Of a stretch of 64,000 nucleotides of DNA, positions 40,202-47,679 are shown in pieces; the first letter of the stretch is position 1; each line of letters begins with the position of its first letter. This DNA comes from Streptomyces sp. NBC_01381 (GTDB lineage Bacteria; Actinomycetota; Actinomycetes; Streptomycetales; Streptomycetaceae). The stretch covers positions 3,844,001-3,908,000 of the forward strand of contig NZ_JAPEPI010000001.1 of assembly GCF_026340305.1 (NCBI RefSeq). The letters are read 5' to 3'. The translations under genes were made by a program, and so were the position numbers. The notes beneath the pieces were generated by a model. The model was not told the DNA's origin. It did not search any database and saw only the letters and a program-made list of their open reading frames with translations.

Positions 40202-40561
40202 TCAGCCTCCCCAGATGTCGTAGAGCCGCACTTCGAGCACGGCGAGGACCACGCCACCGGCGGCGACGGTGATCGAGCCCCAACGGGTGCGCTCCGCAAG
40301 CGACATGAAGCCCGCCGCCGGGATGCAGGCGAACGAACCGATCAGATACGCCACGAAGATCGTCGTGCCCTGTGCGGGCTCCTCGCCGCGGGCCAGCTGG
40401 ACGATGCCGACGATCAGCTGGACGGTGGCGAGCAAGGTCACCACGCCCATCCCGATGAAGTGCCAGTCCTTGGTCGGCTGGTCCCGGTAGGCGGCGAAAC
40501 CGCACCACGCGGCGAGCGCGAGCGCGGCCACCGAGGTCGCGATCGTCAGGGCAACAAGCAT
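40202..40561 (-). CDS. Small integral membrane protein, unknown function
   Basis: 119 residues, four hydrophobic helices starting directly at the N-terminus (MLVALTIATSVAALALAAWC, GMGVVTLLATVQLIVGIVQ, TTIFVAYLIGSFACIPAAGF, WGSITVAAGGVVLAVLEVRL) and ending DIWGG. First gene of the two-gene unit with 39763-40200. Divergent from the HAD gene with 71 bases between. No function can be assigned. Confidence 0.75.
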   Translation of the reverse strand: MLVALTIATSVAALALAAWCGFAAYRDQPTKDWHFIGMGVVTLLATVQLIVGIVQLARGEEPAQGTTIFVAYLIGSFACIPAAGFMSLAERTRWGSITVAAGGVVLAVLEVRLYDIWGG

Positions 40562-40618
40562 GCCGTCGACTTTATTACGGGCCCTTCGACCCGATGCGCC
40601 CGCCCCAGGGGTGCCCCT

Positions 40619-40624
40619 TAGGCT
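40619..40624 (+). promoter_or_regulatory. Candidate -10 box of the HAD gene (leaderless)
   Basis: TAGGCT ends 8 bases before ATG 40633; no ribosome-binding site precedes the start. A matching -35 is not evident. Confidence 0.4.
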
Positions 40625-40632
40625 CGGACACC

Positions 40633-41280
40633 ATGAAGATCCAGGCTGAAGCGCTCTTGTTCGACAACGACGGAACCCTCATCTCCTCCATGGAGTCGGT
40701 GTACCGCTGCTGGACGCGCCTGGCGCAGGAGTACGGGATCACCGCCGAGGAATTCGCGCGGGTCGAGCTGCACGGCAGGCCCGCCGCCGAGATCATCGCC
40801 GATCTGCTGCCCGCCGAGCGCGTGGCCGAGGCCGTGCTGCGCATAGAGGAGCTCGAAGTCTCGGACGTCGCCGGCGGCGTCGTCCTGCTGCCCGGCACCC
40901 GCGAGCTCCTCGAGTCGCTGCCCCCGGAGCGCTGGGCTGTAGTCACCTCCGCCGGGCGCCGCCTCGCCGAGGCCCGGCTCGCGGAGGTCGGCATCCGCCC
41001 GAAGATGCTCATAGCCGCCGACGACATCACGCGCGGCAAGCCCGACCCGGAGCCCTTCCTGCTCGCCGCACGGAAGCTGGGCGTCGATCCGGCGCGCTGC
41101 GTGGTGTTCGAGGACGCGCCCGCCGGTCTCACGGCGGGGCGCGCGGCCGGCATGACGACCGTGGCCTTGACCACAACGCACCAGGCCCACGAGCTCTCCG
41201 CGGACGTCCTCGTCAAGGACCTCTCGGGCGTGTCCGCGCAGGCCATCGCGGGTGGCGTGGAGATCACCACCCAGGACTGA
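40633..41280 (+). CDS. HAD-family hydrolase (phosphatase)
   Basis: 215 residues. Motif I as FDNDGTL (nucleophile Asp10 region), motif II VVTSAG, motif III Lys in GKPDPEPFLLAA and motif IV FEDAPAGLTAGRAAG. A helical cap lies between motifs I and II. It resembles sugar-phosphate phosphatases of the PGMB/GPP type, for example glycerol-3-phosphate or hexose-6-phosphate phosphatases; substrate not decidable. Monocistronic, with a leaderless start. Confidence 0.88.
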   Translation: MKIQAEALLFDNDGTLISSMESVYRCWTRLAQEYGITAEEFARVELHGRPAAEIIADLLPAERVAEAVLRIEELEVSDVAGGVVLLPGTRELLESLPPERWAVVTSAGRRLAEARLAEVGIRPKMLIAADDITRGKPDPEPFLLAARKLGVDPARCVVFEDAPAGLTAGRAAGMTTVALTTTHQAHELSADVLVKDLSGVSAQAIAGGVEITTQD

Positions 41281-41315
41281 GCACAGGACCGCCGGTGTCC
41301 GCGCCTGTCCACCGG

Positions 41316-41334
41316 CTGTCCGTATACCGGACAG
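41316..41334 (+). promoter_or_regulatory. Palindrome upstream of the met leader
   Basis: CTGTCCGTATACCGGACAG is a perfect 7-base inverted repeat with a TATAC spacer, 42 bases before the leader ORF start. Position is right for an operator or activator site of the methionine-transport transcript. TTTACT/TACTTG (41363-41370) just ahead of ATG 41376 may be the -10. Confidence 0.5.
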
Positions 41335-41375
41335 CGGTGGCGGGCGGCGAGCGCACGCGTGTTTTACTTGTCCGC

Positions 41376-41462
41376 ATGACCACGACGAGCTACCGCAGCC
41401 CTGCGACCGAGGCGATCACGACGCCCGGTGCTCGTTGTATGTGTCGAATGTGCGCCTTCTGA
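41376..41462 (+). CDS. Putative Cys/Met-rich leader peptide upstream of metNIQQ
   Basis: 28-codon ORF, ATG 41376 to TGA 41460-41462, leaderless by position behind a TACTTG-like -10. The peptide starts MTTTSYRSPATE and ends with the cluster ARCMCRMCAF: three Cys and two Met within six residues, one codon pair after a Gly-Ala. Cys and Met are rare in this proteome. Cysteine-rich upstream ORFs are known attenuators of sulfur genes in actinobacteria, so ribosome stalling on Cys or Met codons is inferred to control the methionine transporter that begins 206 bases downstream. Too short to have been found by length alone. Confidence 0.6.
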   Translation: MTTTSYRSPATEAITTPGARCMCRMCAF

Positions 41463-41519
41463 GGGCCCCCGCACCACCCCTGAGCCTCGCGCCCCGAAGC
41501 GAAGCCGCTGTGCCACGCC

Positions 41520-41554
41520 CCTACGCGACGTACGCCCGATGTACATGACGTAGG
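41520..41554 (+). promoter_or_regulatory. Hairpin in the met leader
   Basis: CCTACG (41520-41525) pairs with CGTAGG (41549-41554); inside, GTAC (41530-41533) pairs with GTAC (41541-41544), across a symmetric 4x4 internal loop. It lies 58 bases after the leader-peptide stop and could be the switch element. No intrinsic terminator with a T-run is visible, though TTCTTTTCG lies at 41588-41596. Confidence 0.4.
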
Positions 41555-41667
41555 AAGCGAGCCTGCCCCGCGCACACGTCCTCCGGTTCTTTTCGCCACC
41601 GCGAGAAACCGTGCCGCGTTCCCCACGAATGCCCCGTGCCCGGCTCCACCCGGCCGCGCACTCGACA

Positions 41668-42738
41668 GTGACGGAAACCCCTGTGATCACCACTTCCGGC
41701 CTCACCAAGGTCTACCGCTCACGCGGTCGTGAAGTAACTGCTCTCGACGGCGTCGATCTGCACGTCCGCGAAGGCGAGGTGTACGGCGTCATCGGCCAGT
41801 CAGGCGCCGGTAAATCCTCGCTGATCCGCTGTGTCAACCTCCTTGAGCGTCCCACCGCCGGCACCGTGACGGTGGCCGGCCAGGACCTCACCGCGCTCGC
41901 CGGCCGCGGGAGCCGCGCGAGCAAGGACCTGCGCCGCGCCCGCAGCCGCATCGGCATGGTCTTCCAGCACTTCAACCTGCTGTCCTCGCGCACCGTGCAG
42001 GACAACGTCGAACTGCCCCTGGAGATCCTCGGCCTCAGCGGCGCCGAGCGCTCCCACAAGGCCCTTGAACTGCTCGACCTGGTCGGCCTCGCCGACAAGG
42101 CCAAGTCCTACCCGGCGCAGCTCTCCGGCGGTCAGAAGCAGCGCGTCGGCATCGCCCGCGCGCTCGCCGGCGACCCGAAGGTGCTGCTCTCCGACGAGGC
42201 GACGAGCGCCCTCGACCCGGAGACCACCCGCTCCATCCTCCAGCTCCTTCGCGACCTCAACCGGCAGCTCGGCCTGACCGTCCTGCTGATCACGCACGAG
42301 ATGGACGTCGTCAAGAGCGTCTGCGACTCCGCGGCCCTCATGGAGCGCGGACAGATCGTCGAGTCCGGCACCGTCACCGAACTGCTCGCGACGCCCGGCT
42401 CCCAGCTGGCCGCCGCGCTCTTCCCGGTCAGCGGCGACGCCACGGGCGAGGACCGCACCGTCGTCGACGTGACCTTCCACGGCGAGGCCGCGACCCAGCC
42501 GGTCATCTCCCAGCTCTCGCGCACGTACAACATCGACATCTCGATCCTCGGCGCCGCGATGGACACCGTCGCGGGCCGGCAGGTCGGCCGCATGCGCATC
42601 GAACTGCCGGGACGCTTCGAGGAGAACGTCGTCCCGATCGGCTTCCTGCGCGAACAGGGCCTTCAGGTCGAGGTCGCCGGACATGAAGCGCCTGTACCGC
42701 AGGACGCCACGCTGCTGGTCAAGGAAGGTGCCAAGTGA
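41668..42738 (+). CDS. metN: Methionine ABC transporter ATP-binding protein
   Basis: 356 residues. Walker A GQSGAGKSS, Q loop VFQHFN, signature LSGGQKQRVGIARAL, Walker B VLLSDEATSALD and the H-loop LITHEM form the ATPase. The C-terminal ~100 residues are the NIL domain (VVDVTFHGEAATQPVISQLSRTYNIDISIL in parts) that binds methionine and inhibits transport. Start uncertain: GTG 41668 (VTETPVITTSG) or GTG 41683; neither has a good ribosome-binding site, which fits translational control by the leader. Stop overlaps metI (GTGA). Confidence 0.94.
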   Translation: MTETPVITTSGLTKVYRSRGREVTALDGVDLHVREGEVYGVIGQSGAGKSSLIRCVNLLERPTAGTVTVAGQDLTALAGRGSRASKDLRRARSRIGMVFQHFNLLSSRTVQDNVELPLEILGLSGAERSHKALELLDLVGLADKAKSYPAQLSGGQKQRVGIARALAGDPKVLLSDEATSALDPETTRSILQLLRDLNRQLGLTVLLITHEMDVVKSVCDSAALMERGQIVESGTVTELLATPGSQLAAALFPVSGDATGEDRTVVDVTFHGEAATQPVISQLSRTYNIDISILGAAMDTVAGRQVGRMRIELPGRFEENVVPIGFLREQGLQVEVAGHEAPVPQDATLLVKEGAK

Positions 42739-43454
42739 CCTGGTCGGAGACGCAGCCCCTGCTGGAGCAGGCCTGTTGGGACACCCTCTACATGGTCGGC
42801 TGGTCGACGCTGATAGCCGTCGTCGCCGGACTGCCGCTCGGCATCCTGCTCGTCCTCACCGAGCGCGGCGGTCTCCTGCAGAACGCCTTCCTCAACAAGG
42901 CGATCGGGCAGATCGTGAACATCGTCCGCTCGATGCCCTTCATCATCCTCATGGTCGCGCTGATGGGCTTCACGCGCTGGATCGTCGGGACCACGATCGG
43001 CCGCGAGGCCGCCCTGGTGCCGCTCGCCATCGGCGCCATCCCGTTCTTCGCGCGGCTCGTCGAGACCTCGATCCGTGAGGTCGACGGCGGGCTCGTCGAG
43101 GCCGTCCAGTCGATGGGCGGCTCCACCTGGACCGTCGTACGCAAGGTCCTCGTCCCGGAGTCGCTGCCCTCGCTGATCGCGGGCGCCACCACCACGATCG
43201 TCGCCCTCATCGGCTACTCCGCGATGGCGGGCACGGTCGGCGGCGGCGGCCTCGGCGACCTCGCGCTGCGCTACGGCTACCAGCGCTTCGAGACCGAGCT
43301 GATGTGGATCACCGTGGCGATCCTCGCCGTGGTCATCTCGATCATCCAGTTCGCGGGCGACTACGCGGCCCGCAGCCTGCACCAGCGAGGCGGCAAATCC
43401 GGCGCGGCGCCGCGGCTGCGCTTCCTCAAGGTCGCACCCTCGAAGGCTTCCTGA
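42735..43454 (+). CDS. metI: Methionine ABC transporter permease
   Basis: 239 residues with five or six transmembrane helices; the cytoplasmic EAA loop contacting MetN reads ETSIREVDGGLVEAVQSMGGSTWTVVRKVLVPESLP (shown as one region, residues ~115-150). Inner-membrane channel for D/L-methionine. Starts at GTG 42735 within the metN stop. Its last codons are duplicated just downstream (43441-43481). The C-terminus after RSLHQRGG is a short basic tail. Confidence 0.93.
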   Translation: MTWSETQPLLEQACWDTLYMVGWSTLIAVVAGLPLGILLVLTERGGLLQNAFLNKAIGQIVNIVRSMPFIILMVALMGFTRWIVGTTIGREAALVPLAIGAIPFFARLVETSIREVDGGLVEAVQSMGGSTWTVVRKVLVPESLPSLIAGATTTIVALIGYSAMAGTVGGGGLGDLALRYGYQRFETELMWITVAILAVVISIIQFAGDYAARSLHQRGGKSGAAPRLRFLKVAPSKAS

Positions 43455-43481
43455 AACTGACGCTCCCGAAGGCTTCCTGAA
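43441..43481 (+). repeat. 15-bp direct repeat at the metI gene end
   Basis: CGAAGGCTTCCTGAA occurs at 43441-43455 (containing the metI TGA stop) and again at 43467-43481. Same style as the duplications at 11089-11130 and 31632-31670. Confidence 0.7.
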
Positions 43482-43545
43482 CCCACCCCGCACACCCACG
43501 CGGGGCTGCACCACACAGCACCATCCATGGAGAAAGGCACTTTTC

Positions 43546-44385
43546 GTGCGTAACACCGCCAAGATCACCACCGCTGTCCTCGCCACCGGAGCCCTCACCC
43601 TCGGGCTCTCCGCCTGCGGCTCCGACAAGGACTCCGCCGGCGACAAGGACGGCAAGCTCGTCGTCGCCGCGACCCCGACGCCGCAGGGCGAGATCCTGGA
43701 CTACGTCCAGAAGAACCTCGCCAAGAAGGCGGGCCTCGACCTCGAGGTCAAGGAGTTCACCGACTACGTCACGCCGAACACCGCCGTCCAGCAGGGCGAG
43801 GTCTTCGCGAACTACTTCCAGCACAAGCCGTACCTCGACGACTTCAACAAGAAGAACGGCACGGACATCGTGCCCGTCCCCGGGGCCACGGTTCACCTGG
43901 AGCCGCTCGGCGTGTACTCCAAGAACCTCAAGAAGCTCGGTGACCTGAAGGACGGCGCCACCGTCGCCGTCCCGAACGACACCACCAACGAGGCCCGCGC
44001 GCTCAAGCTCCTCGCGGACAACGGCCTCATCGAGCTCAAGAAGGGCGTCGGCTACGAGGCCACCCCCAAGGACATCGCCAAGAACCCCAAGAACATCAAG
44101 TTCAAGGAGCTCGAGGCCCCCACGCTGCCGCGCAGCCTGGGTGACGTCGACGCCGCGGTGATCAACGGCAACTACGCCCTGGAGGCCAAGCCCGCGCTCA
44201 GCCCCGCCAAGGACGCCCTCGTCGCCGAGAAGGCCAAGGACAACCCCTACGGCAACTTCCTCGCCGTGAAGAAGGGCGACGAGAACGACCCGCGCGTGAA
44301 GAAGCTCGCCAAGCTCCTCACCTCGCCCGAGGTCAAGAAGTTCATCGACGACAAGTACGACGGCGCCGTCGTCGCGGCGTTCTGA
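43546..44385 (+). CDS. metQ: Methionine-binding lipoprotein MetQ, copy 1
   Basis: 279 residues. Lipoprotein signal with lipobox LSAC (TGALTLGLSACGSDKD), so it is anchored outside the membrane and delivers methionine to MetNI. NlpA/MetQ family marks: VVAATPTPQGEILDYVQKNLAKK, TDYVTPNTAVQQGEVFANYFQHKPYLDDFN in parts, VAVPNDTTNEARALKLLADNGLI and AAVINGNYALEA. GTG 43546 has GGAGAAAGG upstream. Followed by a paralogue 2 bases after its stop. Confidence 0.93.
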   Translation: MRNTAKITTAVLATGALTLGLSACGSDKDSAGDKDGKLVVAATPTPQGEILDYVQKNLAKKAGLDLEVKEFTDYVTPNTAVQQGEVFANYFQHKPYLDDFNKKNGTDIVPVPGATVHLEPLGVYSKNLKKLGDLKDGATVAVPNDTTNEARALKLLADNGLIELKKGVGYEATPKDIAKNPKNIKFKELEAPTLPRSLGDVDAAVINGNYALEAKPALSPAKDALVAEKAKDNPYGNFLAVKKGDENDPRVKKLAKLLTSPEVKKFIDDKYDGAVVAAF

Positions 44386-44387
44386 TC

Positions 44388-45215
44388 ATGCGTACGCCCG
44401 TCATAGCCGCCGCGGCCGGGGCGCTCGCCCTGTCGCTCGGCCTGACCGCCTGCGGCTCCGAGTCGGGCTCGGGAGGCGGCGACGGCGACACGCTCGTCGT
44501 CGGCGCCACCCCGACCCCGGCCGGCGAAGTCCTCACGTACATCAAGGACAACCTCGCGAAGAAGGAGGGACTCGACCTCCGGATCACGGAGTTCACCGAC
44601 TACGTCGCACCGAACACCGCGCTCCAGGAAGGGTCCCTCGACGCCAACCTCTACCAGCACGCCCCGTACTTGAAGGACTTCAACGAGTCCAAGAAGACGG
44701 ATCTCGCGCCGGTGACCGAGGTCTATCTGCCGCCGATGGGGGTGTACGCGAAGAAGACGAAGGACGTCGCCGACCTGCCGGCCGGTGCGACCGTCGCCGT
44801 TCCCAACGACACCACCAACGAGGGCAGGGCGCTGCAACTCCTCGCGTCCAAGGGCGTCATCGGGCTCAAGAAGGGCGTCGGCGGCACCGCGACGCCCCAG
44901 GACATCACGTCCAACCCGAAGAAACTCACCATCAAGCCGTTGGAGCCCGCCCAGTTGCCGCGTTCCCTGGAGGACGTCGACGCCGCGGTCATCAACAACA
45001 ACTACGCCCTCGACGCCGACTTGAGCCCCAAGAAGGACGCCATCCTTCTGGAGTCGCCCAAGGACAACCCGTACAACAACGTGCTCGCCGTCAAGAAGGG
45101 CGACGAGGACGATCCACGGGTCAAGAAGCTGGCCAAGCTGCTCACTTCACCCGAGGTGAAGCAGTTCATCGAGGACAAGTACAAGGGCTCCGTCCTGCCC
45201 GTCGCAGCGAGCTGA
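44388..45215 (+). CDS. metQ: Methionine-binding lipoprotein MetQ, copy 2
   Basis: 275 residues, tandem paralogue of the preceding gene. Lipobox LTAC (ALSLGLTACGSESG). It shares VVGATPTPAGEVLTYIKDNLAKKEGLDL, TDYVAPNTALQEG, VAVPNDTTNEGRALQLLASKGVI and the end KQFIEDKYKGSVLPV. Difference in the substrate-cleft segment (SLDANLYQHAPYLKDFNESK versus EVFANYFQHKPYLDDFNKKN) may mean different affinity or stereo-specificity. Two solute-binding proteins for one MetNI is unusual. A long terminator follows. Confidence 0.93.
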   Translation: MRTPVIAAAAGALALSLGLTACGSESGSGGGDGDTLVVGATPTPAGEVLTYIKDNLAKKEGLDLRITEFTDYVAPNTALQEGSLDANLYQHAPYLKDFNESKKTDLAPVTEVYLPPMGVYAKKTKDVADLPAGATVAVPNDTTNEGRALQLLASKGVIGLKKGVGGTATPQDITSNPKKLTIKPLEPAQLPRSLEDVDAAVINNNYALDADLSPKKDAILLESPKDNPYNNVLAVKKGDEDDPRVKKLAKLLTSPEVKQFIEDKYKGSVLPVAAS

Positions 45216-45237
45216 CGCACAGTCGGTTTCCGCCCTC

Positions 45238-45278
45238 ACCACGGGGTCCTCTCCTGATGAAGGAGCGGACCCCGTGGT
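45238..45278 (+). terminator. Terminator after metNIQQ
   Basis: ACCACGGGGTCC (45238-45249) pairs with GGACCCCGTGGT (45267-45278), extended by CTCCT/AGGAG around a GATGA loop: 17 base pairs interrupted by one T/C mismatch. Confidence 0.8.
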
Positions 45279-45350
45279 GCGTCTGCGCGGCGACATGCTG
45301 CATGCTGGGCTCTTCAGCAGGCCCGAGGGTTCCAGGTTACGGAGCAGCGC

Positions 45351-45995
45351 ATGACTACCACCTTCCCCGACATCTCCATCAGCACGGAGCGGTTGGTGCT
45401 GCGCCCGTTCGAGGACGCCGACGTCTCCGCGTACGCGGAGATGATGAACGACGAGATGGTCACCGCCTGGACGTCCGTGCCCCAGCCCTACACCGAGGCC
45501 GACGCCCGCGACTGGATCACCCGCCTCGCGCCCGCCGAGCGCACCGAGGGCCGCGGCATCGTCCTCGCCGTCACCGAGTTCCTCACCCAGCGCCTGGTCG
45601 GCATCGTGCAACTGCGGGACACCGACTGGCGGGTGCGCTCCAGCGAACTCAGTTACGTCATAGCTCCCTGGGCCCGCGGCGAGGGCTACGCCTCGGAGGC
45701 GGCGCTCGCCACCGCCCAGTGGCTCTTCAACGACCAGCGCTTCGAGCGCATCGAGCTGCGCACCGCCGCCGACAACACCGCCGCCCAGCAGGTCGCGCAG
45801 AAGATCGGCTGCATCAGCGAGGGCGTCCTGCGGGGCGCCTGGATAGCGCGTACGAGGAACGGCGGCGATCCGTTCGGCGGCTGGCTCGACGTCCGTACCG
45901 ACCTCATCGTGTGGAGCCTGCTCCCCGAGGACCTGGAGGGCGTCGGCGAGCAGCTCGCGGACAGCGGGTTCAGCGCGTTCTCCGACTGGAACTGA
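45351..45995 (+). CDS. GNAT family acetyltransferase (RimJ/RimL type)
   Basis: 214 residues. Begins with the RimL-like STERLVLRPFEDADVSAYAEMM and has the acetyl-CoA loop VIAPWARGEGYASEAALATAQWLF, then IELRTAADNTAAQQVAQKIGCISEGVLRG, the usual end of this subgroup. Members acetylate ribosomal-protein N-termini or small amines; the target here is unknown. ATG 45351, preceded by GGAGCAGCGC. Monocistronic. Confidence 0.88.
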   Translation: MTTTFPDISISTERLVLRPFEDADVSAYAEMMNDEMVTAWTSVPQPYTEADARDWITRLAPAERTEGRGIVLAVTEFLTQRLVGIVQLRDTDWRVRSSELSYVIAPWARGEGYASEAALATAQWLFNDQRFERIELRTAADNTAAQQVAQKIGCISEGVLRGAWIARTRNGGDPFGGWLDVRTDLIVWSLLPEDLEGVGEQLADSGFSAFSDWN

Positions 45996-46113
45996 CCCCT
46001 CGGCCACCGCCGGATCCCACCAGGTACGCTCGCCCCTGGCCGCAGGCGCGGTTGCCCCCTGCACCTAACCGGCCCGCACTGCCGACCCGCGAGAACCCAG
46101 GAGACCGACGAAG

Positions 46114-47325
46114 ATGGCCGACCGCGTCACGGTGATCGGCTGGGACGGCTCGCCGCTGACCGCCGCCGCGCGCTCGGCGCTCGGCGCCGCCACCCTCGTC
46201 GCGGGCGCCGCCCACCACCTGGCGCTCGCCGAAGTGCCCGCGGCCGCCGAAAGGATCCGCCTGGGCAGCGTGAGCCTGGCAGCCCGCCGCATCGCCGCCC
46301 ACCGCGGCACCGCCGTGGTCCTCGCCGACGGCGACCCCGGCTTCTTCGGCGTCGTACGCACCCTGCGCGCCCCCGAATTCGGCCTCGAGGTCGAGGTCGT
46401 GCCCGCCGTCTCCGCCGTCGCCCAGGCCTTCGCCCGCGCCGGGATGCCCTGGGACGACGCCCAGGTCGTCGTCGCCCACCCGCGCACCCTGCGCCGGGCC
46501 GTGAACGTCTGCCGCGCGCACACCAAGGTCGCCGTCCTCACCTCGCCCGGCGCGGGCCCCGCCGAGCTCGGCCTGCTCCTCCAGGGTGTCCACCGCACCT
46601 TCGTGATCTGCGAGGAGCTCGGCACCGAGCGCGAACAGGTCACCGTCCTCACCTCGGACAAGGCCGCCGACCACACCTGGCGCGACCCGAACGTCGTGAT
46701 CGTCATAGGCGGCCCGGTCGCCGCGTCCGACACCGGCTGGATCGCCGGACGCGACCCGGGCACCCCGCGCGGCTGGGCGCTGCCCGCATCCGCGTACGGC
46801 GGCGACGCCCAGCTCGGCGAGGGCGAGAGCGACCGTCTCCGGGCCGCCCAACTCGCCCGCATCGGGCCGCGCGTGGGCGACCTCGTCTGGGACATCGGCT
46901 GCGGCAGCGGCGCCTTCACCGCGGAGGCCGCCCGGTTCGGCGCCGCGGTCATCGCCGTCGACCGCGACCCCGACGCCTGCGCCCGCACCACGGCCATTTC
47001 CCGCCATTTCGGCGTACAGCCGCAGATCGTGCACGGCACGGCCCCGCACATCCTCGAAGACCTGCCCGAACCCGATGTCGTACGCGTCGGGGGCGGGGGA
47101 GCCGCGGTGGTCTCCGCCGTCGCCGACCGCCGCCCCGCGCGCATCGTGACGCACGCGTCGACGCGCGACCAGGCCGAACTCATCGGCAGGGACCTGACGG
47201 AGCACGGATACGTCGTGGAGTGCGCCCTGCTGCAGTCCGTCGAGCTCGACACGCGCGCGTGGACGGAGCGGGAGCGGACGGTCGTCTTCGTCCTCTCCGG
47301 ACAGTTGGCCGATCGCGCCCCGTGA
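46114..47325 (+). CDS. cobL: Precorrin-6Y C5,15-methyltransferase (CbiE-CbiT fusion)
   Basis: 403 residues. The N-terminal ~200 residues are the CbiE tetrapyrrole methylase (VTVIGWDGSPLTAAARSAL, VVLADGDPGFFG, VPAVSAVAQAFARAGMPWDDA), the rest the CbiT SAM-dependent decarboxylating methyltransferase (LVWDIGCGSGAFTAEAARFGAAVIAVDRDP). Together they methylate C5 and C15 and decarboxylate precorrin-6Y in corrin-ring synthesis. Full length for the CobL fusion. ATG 46114 has CAGGAGACC upstream. 354 bases before the BluB-CobT gene, same strand. Confidence 0.93.
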   Translation: MADRVTVIGWDGSPLTAAARSALGAATLVAGAAHHLALAEVPAAAERIRLGSVSLAARRIAAHRGTAVVLADGDPGFFGVVRTLRAPEFGLEVEVVPAVSAVAQAFARAGMPWDDAQVVVAHPRTLRRAVNVCRAHTKVAVLTSPGAGPAELGLLLQGVHRTFVICEELGTEREQVTVLTSDKAADHTWRDPNVVIVIGGPVAASDTGWIAGRDPGTPRGWALPASAYGGDAQLGEGESDRLRAAQLARIGPRVGDLVWDIGCGSGAFTAEAARFGAAVIAVDRDPDACARTTAISRHFGVQPQIVHGTAPHILEDLPEPDVVRVGGGGAAVVSAVADRRPARIVTHASTRDQAELIGRDLTEHGYVVECALLQSVELDTRAWTERERTVVFVLSGQLADRAP

Positions 47326-47679
47326 CCCTGCCACCGCAGGGCGCGAGGTAGGCTGGCCGATCGTTGTACCGCACCAGGGTGTCCGGCAAATAGTTGGTCA
47401 ATGTCCGGAAAGCTCGCCCGTTTTGGGGGGTGTGTGGTACGGCATGACCGGAGGGCGCGCAACGTGGCGCAGTCCACAGCGGGCCGTTGCGGATCAAGCT
47501 GCCATGACGGCAGGCCGACCGGGACAATGCCTGTTGTCCGTACGCGGTTCGTGCCGCGCGGCGCGCACGCTCGTTGAGAATGACGGGCGGTTGGTGCGCC
47601 GCTCCGGGCAATGGGGCTTCCCCGGCCGAAGGCCGATGGGTGGTCGAAGAAGCACTAACCGATGGGCGAGGGGTTAAGC
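47326..47679 (+). other. 354-base gap before bluB-cobT
   Basis: Contains the promoter or leader of the BluB-CobT gene. GAGGGG (47669-47674) is the ribosome-binding site. TGTCCGG occurs twice (47380-47386 and 47402-47408) around a TAGTTGG. I looked for the conserved B12 box and the G-rich core of a cobalamin riboswitch and saw neither. No convincing ORF. Confidence 0.4.

Noticed and set aside
41463..41667. SAM riboswitch before metN
   Set aside because: I could not find the core motifs of the SAM riboswitch classes; the leader peptide explains the region better. A covariance-model search would settle it.
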